A stretch of DNA of 64,000 nt, from NCBI RefSeq assembly GCF_009730915.1, contig NC_052475.1, forward strand, positions 32,425,016-32,489,015, read 5' to 3'. Each line of letters begins with the position of its first letter. Position 1 is the stretch's first letter. The notes beneath the pieces are model-generated. The model ran no database searches, was not told the origin of the DNA, and saw only the letters and a program-made list of their open reading frames with translations. This document shows, piece by piece, positions 1-10,983 of this stretch. The position numbers were made by a program, and so were the translations under genes. The DNA comes from Dioscorea cayenensis subsp. rotundata (taxonomy: Eukaryota; Streptophyta; Magnoliopsida; Dioscoreales; Dioscoreaceae).

Positions 1-329
1 GAAAAGGATAAGAAATAAGTAAATGGTTAATTATTTCAATACATGAAAAGTTTTTAAAGGCCAAAAATCATCTTACACTAAATCTACTAAAACATGCGAG
101 CATGCATCTTTGGATTGATCATGCTCTATTCTAATTTGTCTTGGGCACCAATGCCTAATTTGGTGAAAATGGGTGATTAGGTTAGTGGTCTAAAATGTGA
201 CTTTGATTCATTAATTGCTTCTTTACCTCGAGAATATGGAACTACTTTGGTATATCCTACTACTCCACCATTATGGAGAATGTGTGATTTCTTGGAGACT
301 CAAACTAAGACATATTTGAGAAATCCTAA

Positions 330-470
330 TTAGGGCAATTTTATGGAATAATTGGTTAGAACAAAATGATCATATTTTCAACCGATACCCATTTCAATTC
401 TAGTCAAAATTGGTTACATGGTTCTTCTTTGGATTTTGCAACTTCCTTAGCTCACTCACCATTGTTCTTG
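330..470 (+). mobile_element. LINE tail fragment
   Basis: One frame reads AILWNNWLEQNDHIFN near 339-386. This is the conserved stretch just after the zinc-binding region of plant L1-type LINE ORF2 (compare the fuller copy at 3265-3320 in this window). It is short and has a stop soon after, so it is a relic. I see no intact ends. Confidence 0.45.
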
Positions 471-560
471 GTGAAATAAAGCCCAACAACATATCACTTA
501 GCTAAGCAACTCAATTATTGTTCGCACCCTTGCCACTTAGAATAGATAGTTGCCTTTATT

Positions 561-806
561 TATTTATTTATTTATTTATTTATTTGCCAAGATGAGCAGC
601 TAGACCGCTAAGAAAAGCAAGGGCGTGCATAAGCCTCGGCAGAGCAAGTGGGGGCAGGGCCCTTGTACACGTGGGCGCTGGGATAACCCACACACAACTA
701 CTACTCACACTCCTAGAAATATGCCATCACCAATGATTCGAACTCTCACCACTTATGAAGGGTTTCTAAAGGAGACCCAGCTACCAACTTGGTCGTCAGT
801 GGATAT
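561..806 (-). mobile_element. tRNA-derived SINE, copy 1
   Basis: Same family as the SINE at 3584-3817. Both share the blocks CGTGCA.AAGCCTCGG, ACGTGGG and TTCGA..CTCTCACCAC. On the minus strand the head near 800 has an A-box-like GTTGGTAGCTGGG and, about 45 bases on, a B-box-like GAGTTCGAATC. The tail end lies against a TTTA microsatellite (about 556-585). Flanking TTGCCTTTATT (550-560) and TTGCCTTCATT (807-817) look like an imperfect 11-bp target-site duplication. Confidence 0.65.
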
Positions 807-1838
807 TTGCCTTCATTGATTATCACCTGGGTAATACTATTTCTTTTAGATAGCTTTGTATTTATTTATTTTGTCTACCATTTTTTTGTCTACTACTTTT
901 GTTTTCTACATTTCCTCTTGTCGGGGTTACTTGCATTGCAATAGTGAAAAACTCTATGGAAGTTACTGTAGCAAAATCACTGTTTACGGTGCTGTAGCAA
1001 TTTAATGGTTATGTATACAATCTCTATACGGTCAGCATGCTGTCTGTATGATTTAGTGCAAACTTTTGGGAGAATCTATACGGCCTCTATATGTGCCGTA
1101 TGGCACCAGTATGTCCTAGGCAAAACTCTCTAAATGATTATATGGTCTTCATATGCCTCTTATATGCCCATATGCCTCTTATATGCCCATATGACACCCA
1201 TGATGCATCCTGAACAATTCCATGTGACCTCTACAAGGGTTTAAAACCCTCATAGGTCAAATACAGCTCTTAAGAGTGCAATTACAACCCCTCTTTATGA
1301 CCTTGAATGAGTTAATGTCTATAAAAGACGATAAATACACATACAACCATGCAAGACACCAATTTTAGCATGAAAACTTTTCGAATAGAGGGAAAATCAG
1401 GAGACTCCTTAAAGCCTCTTACAATGCTTCCGCTATGTCAATTAATGGAGTTTAGAAGGATCTCTCTCGCTAACTAGAGGCATACAAACTCAAAGACAAG
1501 AGTATTCAATGAGAGACTCAACAAGACATGCATACATCATATCTCCCAAGATAAATACAATGACATCAAGAAGGATTTAATTAAGGAGATTAACTCAAAG
1601 GATTAGGAACCTTATTAGTAAGGATGCTCTCTACCCAAGAATGTAGATCCGATCTTCTTGCCAAGTTTAGCCCTAATCCCCTTCTCCTTCCTCTTCTTGG
1701 TTTCTTTCTTCTTTCACTCAATTGTCTCATCCTTCTCTTTCCTTACTCTGGCATCCCAAGAATGAGAGTTTAACACAAATAAGACATTCATATGAGATTA
1801 CTTTTTTGCCCTTGACATTTTATTAAATGACATAGCTT

Positions 1839-1877
<39 letters not shown>

Positions 1878-2537
1878 GCCATGCCCGACTTTATTGTTCT
1901 AGCCCAAATGGGCTGAAACCCAACACCTCTATTGCTCTTGTAACCCTCATTTTCACCACTGGTGGACTTTGAGATCTTTTCTACCCCATCTTTTGTTCAT
2001 TTAAATTTCTCCATGACTTGAAGGGTTTGAAACTATTCCTTCTTATTTTTAGAAGGTTTTGGTTTACCTACTTCATTAAAAAAATTACATTAATTTTTAA
2101 AAAATTAAATAAATTATAAAATATATTATAAGGAGAACCAGATACAAATACTATAACCACCAAGAGTGATTAAAAGATCAAATACAATAGCATATATAAT
2201 AATTAATATATAAAAAAAGGGGGAACAAATGGAGGCCACCCTTTATATTGATCTTGAATTTGATGAACTCGTTAAGTTCAACAATGGAAGATACTTATTT
2301 TAAAGGCATAGTTATGAAGTAGTATGAGCTGTGATACATTGTTAAAAAATACAATTAAAGAGAAAAATAATCATATGAGAATGTAGCTACTAACTACTTT
2401 CACGGTAGATGGTAACTCTTTTCCTTAGTAAGTGAAAGATATTAGGGATCAAGCTACTAATAAAAGATGAAATGAGCGAAAAATATAACATTGTATACAA
2501 TATATACTCTTCACACCAATTGAAATGAAATAAAATC
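807..2537. other. Gene-free stretch with repeat debris
   Basis: No gene is visible. The stretch holds a tandem duplication of about 20 bases (CATATGCCTCTTATATGCC, about 1148-1188), a (TA)n run at 1841-1874 and long AT-rich stretches. Wording such as GGTGCTGTAGCAATTT at 980-1000 looks repetitive, but I could not assign it to an element family. Confidence 0.4.
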
Positions 2538-3986
2538 GTGGAGGAATTTGCTTCCTACCCATAGAGGACGGATTTCGTTCTTCTGGAGGGGGGTGATTAG
2601 TGGCCTTCCAGCGTTCCGAGGCGGCATAACATGTGTTATCAACTTAGGAAATGAGACGCTTTTCTGGAAGGATCGTTGGCTTAATGGTAGGGCTCCAATG
2701 TATCAATGGCCTAACCTCTTCAGAGATAGTAGACAGCAGAACTCCCCTTTCATGGAACTTGCTCACTTGTTGGAGGATGCTCCTTTTTTGGAGGATAATG
2801 ATGTTGCCCAGGTTCGGGTTCATTGGAGATCGCGCAATCGGGAGGAGAAAAATAGTAAATGTTGGGTTTTTTCAAGAAATGGTTCTTTCTCGGTGAAATC
2901 TTACTACAACTTTCTCAATGATGGTGGGCTGCGTTGCAATGTGGCGAAGTTTTTTTGGAAAAAACATTGCCCCTTGAAAATCAATATCTTTAGCTGGCTT
3001 GTTTGGAAAGACAAGATCCTTACTCTTGAGAATCTGGAAAGGAGACGATGTAATAAACTTCCAACGGCAACCTGTGTGATGTGTCACTTTGACATTGAAT
3101 CAGTCGATCATCTTTTTCTATACTGCCCTTTCGCTAGGGAGGTGTGGGACATCTTTGGTAGGCTATTTCGATGGCCGGCCCCACCTACGACGATGAGTTC
3201 TATCTAGTGTTCATGGAGATTTAACGTTAGGCTAGTGGATCGGGTGGTTACTGATATTGTGATTAAGGCGCTTGTTTGGCATATTTGGTTGGCTAGGAAT
3301 GATAGAATTTTTAATGCTAAAATTCTTTTTGTGCATTGCATTGTTCTGAATATTGCTCGCATGATTTTATCGTGCCTCGATGCACTTGTAGATAACGTCA
3401 AAGGGAAGCTGGAGGACTCTATTTCTATGGTCCGGCGAAGCCTTGAGTTCCTGGAGCCTCAAGGAACGTTGCCAAGAGTGGTGCTGCTGCCGAGGAGGCA
3501 CCAGATCTGACCACGGGCTAGTCTGTCATGTCTGAGTGTGGGTCCGAGGAAGATCTTGCTATCTTCCTCTGGTGTTTTCTTTTCTTTTTTTTTTTGGGAA
3601 AGAGGAGCGGGGCGAACCCACTAAAGACCCAGGGACGTGCACAAGCCTCGGTGGAATAAATGGGGATGGGGCCGCGCTCACGTGGGTGCGGGAACCACCC
3701 ATACACATCCACTATTCACAACTCCCAGAAATGTGCCCTCAGCTGATAATCGAACTCTCACCACTCGGTGAGAGCTCTATCGGCGATCCGTGTACCAATA
3801 GACCCAAAGGTCGTTGGCCTCTGGTGTTTTCTTTTTGTCTAGCTCTTGTGTATCACCTCTTGTGATGCGTAGGGTTATTTTGTGGGTTTCTGTTTGTTCG
3901 GGTGTTATTGTATAATTGTGATTTATTTTAATCTAAGTGGTTTATCTACCTTTTCAAAAAATAAATAAATAAATAAATAAAAATAA
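2538..3986 (+). mobile_element. 5'-truncated L1-type LINE (ORF2 C-terminus)
   Basis: The open stretch from about 2548 to 3204 encodes the end of a plant LINE reverse transcriptase, including the zinc-binding region: W.DKILTLENLERRRCNKLP followed by CVMCHFDIESVDHLFLYC. It resumes after a stop codon at about 3205 with ALVWHIWLARNDRIFNAK. The element ends in a TAAA/AAAAT-rich tail at 3955-3993. AAATAAAATC occurs at 2528-2537 and again at 3987-3996 and is the probable target-site duplication, although its AT-rich sequence makes chance agreement possible. A SINE is inserted in its 3' UTR. Confidence 0.8.
3584..3817 (-). mobile_element. tRNA-derived SINE, copy 2, inside the LINE
   Basis: The insertion is bounded by an exact 18-bp direct repeat, CCTCTGGTGTTTTCTTTT, at 3566-3583 and 3818-3835. 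Read on the minus strand it starts near 3817 with a tRNA-like head (GGTCTATTGGTACACGG, then GAGAGTTCGATTATC as B box) and ends in a run of A near 3595-3584. It lies in the 3' UTR of the LINE at 2538-3986, so it is younger than that LINE. It belongs to the same family as the copy at 561-806. Confidence 0.85.
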
Positions 3987-3996
3987 AAATAAAATC

Positions 3997-5042
3997 AGTT
4001 GTCTTATTTCTCATATAATTAATCATAAACACGAGTTGGGATAATTAGCTGCGTTGAGTATCTTCACACAACTTTTAAGGTTGTGAAATTTCAGGTATAA
4101 GTTTATGCTAATTATCAAAGTTACAACTATATAAATATATATATATATATATATATCCCATCAGTTACAAGTGAGGAGAAAGTGCGATTAATGTAGTTAG
4201 CCCATTACTTTATTGATATTCACCTTCTAATTAACTGAGAAATTGACACCACAGCCCTCCTGATTTATCGACATATAATATGCTGCTACTTATCAGTGTA
4301 AAGTTTGATTTGATTATTAACTATGAAAATATTATGGGTAAGTTAAACACGATGCAAGAACAGCTAATTGTGTATTTCACTAGTTTATCATATCTCTGGT
4401 TATAATATCATATATATATTGTATAGTTTTGACTTTTAGAGAGTGCATATATGTAGCGCAAGAACGGTTTGTGTACTTCACTAGTTTGTCATATCGCTGG
4501 TTATATTTTGCATAGTTTTGACTTTTAAAGAGCATGCATGAACAATGTCATGTAGTTTGCTTGTAAGTTTAGTTTTAATTATACTTTTTCTCAAGTTTCA
4601 TCAGGAAAGAAGGATATTTACATGATGAGCTGGCACCATATAAATATATATATATAGATATAGATATGATTCAAAGGGAGTAAGTACTGTTTGTTGTAGG
4701 TAACAGACCTTCAACCTAACCTTGCAAGTTGCTTAAAGATGAGAGGCAAAGCTCATGGACACGTCTCTCACTTCATCCTTTTTTTTTCTAGCTGCTTATA
4801 ATATACAGAGTGCACACACTTAGCTATTGCTTCTCCACAAAGTCTTCCCACTTGAACTTATGAAAAATTTCTAGTTATATATGTATCTACTCTTTTTCTA
4901 CCGATCGATGATCTTGTTGGGGATTTAATTAATAATTCATATACTTAATTCCTACGAGAAAAGAGTTGATGGACAACCATCAGCTGACAAAAATTTGTTG
5001 CCCTCTACAATCAAGTCAGCATTTTCAGCTAAATAGAGAAAC

Positions 5043-5048
<6 letters not shown>
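3997..5048. other. AT-rich stretch without a visible gene
   Basis: I see no gene. A word is repeated at about 4370-4400 and 4465-4500 (CACTAGTTTRTCATATC.CTGGTTATA), with GTATAGTTTTGACTTTTA following in both, so this is a small local duplication about 100 bases apart. TA runs lie at about 4138-4156. Confidence 0.4.
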
Positions 5049-5090
<42 letters not shown>

Positions 5091-5320
5091 GATATTGTCT
5101 TATAGACTTTATAGTGGCATTTACCAAACTGTACGTCTAATTAATTTTGTTCATGTTTCCAAATCAAATTTCTTTCATCCATTTTTCTTCATCTTTAATG
5201 TCAAACCAAACATAAATTTTCAATTTCATGACCCCACATGCAAAAACCAGCTCTTTCTTCTTTACAATCATGTTCATATGTTTCTATCTATCTATCTATC
5301 TATCTATCTATATGAATTGA

Positions 5321-5363
<43 letters not shown>
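5049..5363. repeat. (GA)n, (TCTA)n and (TA)n microsatellites
   Basis: Three simple repeats lie upstream of the small ORF at 5382: GA dinucleotides at about 5049-5088, TCTA at about 5284-5311 and TA at about 5323-5358 (passing into GTAT). If the small ORF is a real gene they lie in its promoter or 5' UTR. Confidence 0.8.
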
Positions 5364-5368
<5 letters not shown>

Positions 5369-5381
5369 GAACTAAAAAACC

Positions 5382-5756
5382 ATGAGCAATTTGATGAGCT
5401 GCACAAGGCATGGCCAGAGATGGAGGAGGAGAATGAGAGGATTCAGAGTGCGACTCCATGTCAGGATCTTAGGATTCTTGAGTCTCTCGAGAAGATGCTT
5501 GGCTTCAGTGTCCTCATTCTGGAATTGGAGCAAGTTACAAGGAAGAAGAAGAAGAAAAAGAAGAAGTGATGAAAGATCATGGACGCAGCAGTCCAATTAC
5601 AATCTTTATAGTCTAAGATCATGCGGAAGATCAAACTCATTTTGTGCAGAAGCACTAGCTGATTGCTTGGAGTTCATCAGGAGATCATCCGTGCCTCCAT
5701 CACGCCAAGCCAACGTGATTAGCAGCAGCAGCAGCAGCAGCAATATTGTCCATTAG
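5382..5756 (+). CDS. Small basic protein, resembles plant Josephin-like proteins
   Basis: A 124-residue single-exon ORF. The N-terminal half is rich in Arg (RRRMRGFRVRLHVRILGFL). Residues about 45-65 hold a Lys/Arg cluster (GRRRRKRR), and the C-terminal part reads RSCGRSNSFCAEALADCLEF followed by IRRSS. This last piece resembles the RS.S.....AEAI.DCIEFI.SS block I recall from small plant proteins annotated as Josephin-like. Those proteins lack a deubiquitinase domain, so the name implies no enzyme activity. A poly-Ser tail from a CAG/AGC repeat precedes the stop. The start is the first ATG after the GTAT repeat. An overlapping frame (5357-5569) is also open but has only a poly-Lys end. Identification is tentative. 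Confidence 0.45.
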   Translation: MSNLMSCTRHGQRWRRRMRGFRVRLHVRILGFLSLSRRCLASVSSFWNWSKLQGRRRRKRRSDERSWTQQSNYNLYSLRSCGRSNSFCAEALADCLEFIRRSSVPPSRQANVISSSSSSSNIVH

Positions 5757-7406
5757 TTTAGCCTATGCATGCATGTCAGCCTGCCTAATTTGGTTCTTTT
5801 GATGCATGTAAAGAGATGATCTTGTTCTTTTGTTCTTTTGATATATAATTAAGAGCTCTGCGGTACGTTTTTCTGTTTCTTGGTTATTTATCTGCATCAT
5901 CCGTTTTGTTTTATTTTTTTTTCGCACTTTGATCAGTTTGGCAATGGCCATGTTGTTCATATGTTCCTCCTATGCAGTCTCCGGGATTGAGTCAGACTTT
6001 GTCTTGTGACTTCTTTTACAAAATATAAAATATAAGTATGTATTGATCAACTGAATTTTGTCCTCTCAATCTTTATCATGTAAGGGGCTTCTTGTCTTTC
6101 ATAACCCGTGACATACATGTGCTTATTTATATGTGTGTATATATATATATATATATGTAACCCATGGGCTGAAGAAGACAAGACTCATTGGTTGGAGAGC
6201 TATGTTGCAGGGTGCAGGTGCAACCAAGGATTTGCCTGCGCCCCATGAGAGATTCCAAGTCCAGGCCCACAACCCACTCTTCAAGGAAGAATCAGGATTC
6301 TGGAATTATATATAATGGAGGTGATGAGGTCCTTACAATTGTTTTTGCATTAAAACCAGAGAGCAGAGCTTGGGTAAATTACTAAATTTATAATGGAGAT
6401 CAGAGCTGAAATGGTGGGAAAAGTGTTGGTGGACACTGCACATGGTCACGTGGATGGTATTGGTGGGCACTGAGAGCTGGAATGCATGAGCATTATTGAG
6501 CAGACACCCCCAAACGATGCTCTTCTGTCCTTGATTCTCTCTCACGATGCTCTTCTGTCCTTGATTCATGCTCATGTTCATTCGCAGAGTTCATCTCCCC
6601 GGGTGAGTTCTGAAACTGAAGAATATACTGGTTCTAACCTATCATATTTTAACATATTTTTTTTATTGTGATTGTAGACACGTGTTCAAAATTTAATAGA
6701 CTGGAAAAAAAAATATTTCCTGATTTCATAACCAGTGGAGATGAGTTCCTCGTGGGCATGCTCATGCTCAATCTCTATCCATTAATATGCATGACTTAAT
6801 GGTTTTACACATGCAACACACACACACAAGACGACATGAGATTCATACAGCACAGCAGAGGTGTCCTCACCTAAAAGTAAGAGGTAAACAAATAATAGAA
6901 ATTGTATTCAATTCATCAGAAAAACAAAAAAAAACAGCTTCAAACAGGACAGGAGAGGACGGTATGAATGTCAAAGGGATCAACCAAATAACTTATTACA
7001 TTGATTGTTCAGACGGAGATACTCTAATTCAGTTCAAGTACCACAAAATCACAAATACATTCAAAGAGGAACTCAGCATAGCCAGTCATGAGATCAAAAC
7101 ACAAATTTGTTCATCACACGGAGAGCAGTATGAAAAAAATATTCAGGTGGCTCTGCTGGTTAATACTTAATAGAGGTCGCTGGGAGAAACCTAAGGCTGC
7201 TTACAAGAATCTAACAAGGCCAAAGTTAGGGCAGAGAACATACAACAGATGGACACAACACTAAGAGATGTAAAGCAACACACTTAGTTTAGGCTCAAAG
7301 CCTAAAACCATCTGATGTCTAAAGATGCAGCAGGCTCTAGTCTTCACTCCCGAACTCAACCATCCATAGCATTGAGAAATTTATTTCAGGTTCATCACAT
7401 TTTTTT
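5757..7406. other. Intergenic, including the 3' UTR of the HMGR gene
   Basis: No gene is supported. There is a TA run at about 6140-6156 and a 30-base-period tandem duplication at about 6514-6573 (ACGATGCTCTTCTGTCCTTG twice). The part next to 7406 should contain the HMGR 3' UTR on the minus strand. The open frame at 6787-7170 has no recognisable motif. Confidence 0.5.
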
Positions 7407-10400
7407 TTAATGGTTCTTTGTTCCAGCAGCAGCAGCAACAGCAGCAGCAGCCACCTGGGAGATGTCTCTGCTTGATCTGTTATACTTCATGTGGCTTTTG
7501 ACAAGCTGGCCAGCAGCAAGAGCTGACATGAGAGAGAGCTCCCCAGCAAGAACAGCGCCAGCTATGATGGTGGCAAGAAGCCTGGAGTTTGCTCCAGGGG
7601 ATTCCAAGTTAGCACCCTTCACTCCTAGAAGGTCCAAACAGGCAGCCTGAGCAGCCAGCTGAGTCCCCCCTCCAACTGTACCCACCTGAAAGAAGAACAC
7701 ATTGATTAAGATGCATGCATGCATATGAAAACAAATTAATGCTCAGCCTTGCCATTACAAAGCTGGCATATTTACAAGGGAACAAATGCACCACTGACAG
7801 GAATTTAATTAGGCAGAAAAGTAAAGATTGTGAAGCAATACAGAAGTTCAATTCTTTCATTCATTTCTTTTTTCACTATGCACAACAACATATGAGCGAA
7901 GTGGATTTATCTTGTTAGTCATGACAGAGAAATACACACACACACATATATATACATGCATCCAAAATAAAATTCTCATATATAAACAAAAAAAATTTTA
8001 TGTTAATCCTGCAGGCAGATTTCCAGAGATGGGTAAAAGGCAGATAGACAGAAATACCATCAAGTCAAGCTAAGGTAAAAGGGCATGGGTAATAAAAAAT
8101 AATTTGATAGAGCTCCACCAGACAACTGTAAGGTTACTGGACAATTGAGTTATCTTCGAGTTTAGTACAGCAGACCAAAAACAAACATTAATTTATAGCC
8201 ACACAATAGACCAAGCAGGTATCCATGCTCAGCTACTCTTGTCATTCAGCCTTGGAAATCAAAGTAGATAATAGAAAAAACCAAAATTTCAGCCGCATTT
8301 AAGGTAGTGCTTAAGCTAAATGGATAGACAAGAACCAAAGAATCACAGGCATTAGTATGGCAGACCAATAATCCAAATTGATGCTATGTGATGACCGAAG
8401 ATGGGAAAAGACATTACCTCAATTGATGGCATAGTTACAGAGATGTGAAGATCTTTTCCTTCATTGACAGCTTCCATCATGGTAATGCAGTGGGAGCTTT
8501 CCACATTCTGAGCAGGATCTTGGCCAGTAGCAATGAAAATTGCAGACACAATATTGCTGGCATGAGCATTAAAACCACCAAGAGCACCAGCCACAGCAGA
8601 CCCAGCAAGGTTTTTGAGAGTATTGAGCTCCACCAGTGCAGGCACAGAGGTCTTGAGGACCTTCATTACCACCTCTTCCTTGATGATGGCCTCACAAACC
8701 ACTGATTTTCCCCGTCCCTCAATCCAGTTCACAGCAGCCGGCTTCTTATCGGAGCAGAAATTGCCTAATAACCAGCAGCATCCAATAAAAGAGAGTGAAA
8801 GTGAAACTCATGTTTGGCTTATATTGTAACCATGGCTAATGGTTATAAGAATTCACTCAATCATCAGCAAGTTATTTTTAGTTTTAGTGCATTCTAAGAT
8901 AATTCTCAATAGTTCATCCCTGAAGACTCACATACATTTAAGACAGATCTCACAAATCTGAAGGACCAGTACTGAACCTTGATCACCAATCAGATGTTAG
9001 GGTGACACCAATCACTCGAAATTAGGATCACTCATCCCCACCCATAACTAGCACCTTCATAAATCTTCTCATCCAAATGAGATATATGTGTATACAAACG
9101 GAAAAACAAGAAGCAAACCGCATAGAGAGTCAGACACTGACTTATCCAAAGAGATGAAAGTGATAGTCAACCCAAATCCCACAACTCACATCTTAGTTTA
9201 CCACACTTATGCTGGTCTGATTCATAAAGTACAATATGTGAAGGAGACTGAAGAATGATACTTAATCTTTGCTTAAAAAAAGATAATCTGCCACTTAATT
9301 AACACTACAATGAGCAAGCAAGACTATAAAATCACACATGAGACAAGAACATGGAAGGGAAAAACTTGAAATGATGAGATTAATCATAATCAAAGTGTTG
9401 GACCAAAGCTCACCAGAAATGCTAATAACTTCCATGTCGGGGAAGTCATCTTGCAAGTAATCTAAAACGTTCTGCACCCCCTTTGACACCATGTTCATTC
9501 CCATGGCATCTCCTGTGCTGCAAGAGAACCTCATGTACACATTCTTCCCTGCCAGAGCACATTGAATTCCTTGAAACCTAGCGAACCTGCTCGACCTGCA
9601 GAGAAATTTATGACATGTTCTTCAGAAAAATTATGCATACCAAAAAGGAAATGTTTTAGGAAGAAAATTTCCAACACAGGCAAAAGATTGAACATGTAAT
9701 GGGCAACTAAAATAACACAAGGAACGTCCAATGAACAAAAAGAAAAAGAAAATTATGCAAAATCTCATGGCACCAAGAGAAACAAAGCAGAAATCAAATC
9801 TATTGAAAAAAAAAATCAAGAGGAGAACATTTTATGAAAAGCATCCAAAAGCACAATTTTTTTAAAAAAAACATTTTCACATCAGTAAAGAGCACCTATT
9901 GAAGACGACGGTGAGCGTGTCAGAGTTGGATGAATCTTCCAAGAAGAACTTGAGTTGGGCTGCCCTCTTGGCACTCCCAAACCTCACAACGGGTGCCCTC
10001 GTCATCCCATCCCGTAACACCACGCTCTCGGCCCCGCCAGAGACCGCGATCGCCTTACACCCCCTGTTGGTGCTCGCAACCAAGCACCCCTCGGTGGTTG
10101 CCATGGGCAAGTAGTACGTCCTCCCGTCCAATGACAAAGGCCCCGCGATCCCCACCGGCAGCGTGACGTACCCGATGGGCATCTCGCAGCACTGGCCCAG
10201 AATTGACTGGTAATCAAACCCGTGGAGAGGGAGGCCCTGCATCGCACTGCCAGTGATTCTTCTGAGCGCCTCGCGCCTCACCCCGGCGGCCCTTTGGCAA
10301 TCCCCGAGTTTCGATTCGAGGATATACGACGGAGTCTTTCCGGAGACTACGGAGCTTACGATCTCCTCATCGTTATCATCAGGATAGAAAGATGGGATCT

Positions 10401-10833
10401 TGGCGTCGGAGTTGTCAACGAGTAGGGGACAGGGCGGAGGGGGTGGGTTGGCCGATTGGGCGCTGGAGGTGGGAGGGAAGTGACGGTCATCAACGACGAC
10501 ACCTTCGTCGATTTCGTCCTCATTGGAAGGAATAGAGGACTGGACGTAGGTGATGCCGAAGAAGGAGATGAGGTAGATGAGGGAAGCTACGAGGGAAACG
10601 AAGGCAAAGATCTCGGAGAGGGTGAGGAGGTGGAGAGGGGTAGAAGTGCGAACCTTCTCACGCCATCGGCACATGAGGAAGTAGAGAGCCGCCATGAAGA
10701 GAGCGGAGAAGATTTTGTTGGTATGGCGAATGGGTAGAGGGAGGGCATCGGAGGCCTGAATGCGCACAGGAGAGGGCGCCGGGATGCGGTCGGAGGCTGT
10801 GGGCTTCGAAGGGAGCCTCCGACGGACGTCCAT
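7407..10833 (-). CDS. HMGR: 3-hydroxy-3-methylglutaryl-CoA reductase
   Basis: Reduces HMG-CoA to mevalonate with two NADPH; this is the committed step of the cytosolic mevalonate pathway and the enzyme sits in the ER membrane. Four exons: 10833-9896, 9595-9414, 8764-8418, 7685-7407, all GT-AG, giving 1746 nt (581 residues), a normal plant length. The start [11 protein letters not shown] is the usual plant N-terminus. Two membrane segments follow (about residues 41-57, [13 protein letters not shown], and 75-97, [17 protein letters not shown]), then a Pro/acidic linker. The catalytic domain has [10 protein letters not shown] (Glu), [10 protein letters not shown] (Lys), [11 protein letters not shown] (Asp) and [11 protein letters not shown] (His). 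The C-terminus ends in an Ala-rich run encoded by GCA/GCT repeats. No lesions seen. Confidence 0.97.
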
Positions 10834-10900
10834 TGTTACCGGAGGAGCTAATGGCTTCCCTTCGATGGCGGCAACGAGAGAGAAAGAGATGCTCCGTTCG

Positions 10901-10909
10901 TTTTATATA
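10901..10909 (-). promoter_or_regulatory. Probable TATA box of HMGR
   Basis: The minus strand reads TATATAAAA here, about 70 bases before the HMGR ATG. This leaves room for a 5' UTR of about 40 bases. Just upstream are three GGACTC repeats (10913-10931) and a run of CACTTTT-like repeats (about 10934-10981). Confidence 0.6.
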
Positions 10910-10983
10910 AACGGACTCGGACTCGGACTCTTTCACTTTTCACTTTTTACTTTTTATTTTTCACTTTTCACTTTTCACTTTCC

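Noticed and set aside
4966-5370. 134-residue ORF across microsatellites
   Set aside because: Composed largely of GA, TCTA and TA repeats translated into Glu/Arg, Ser/Ile/Tyr runs.
6787-7170. 127-residue plus-strand ORF downstream of HMGR
   Set aside because: No recognisable domain; it overlaps the expected HMGR 3' UTR on the other strand, and its start lies in CA repeats.
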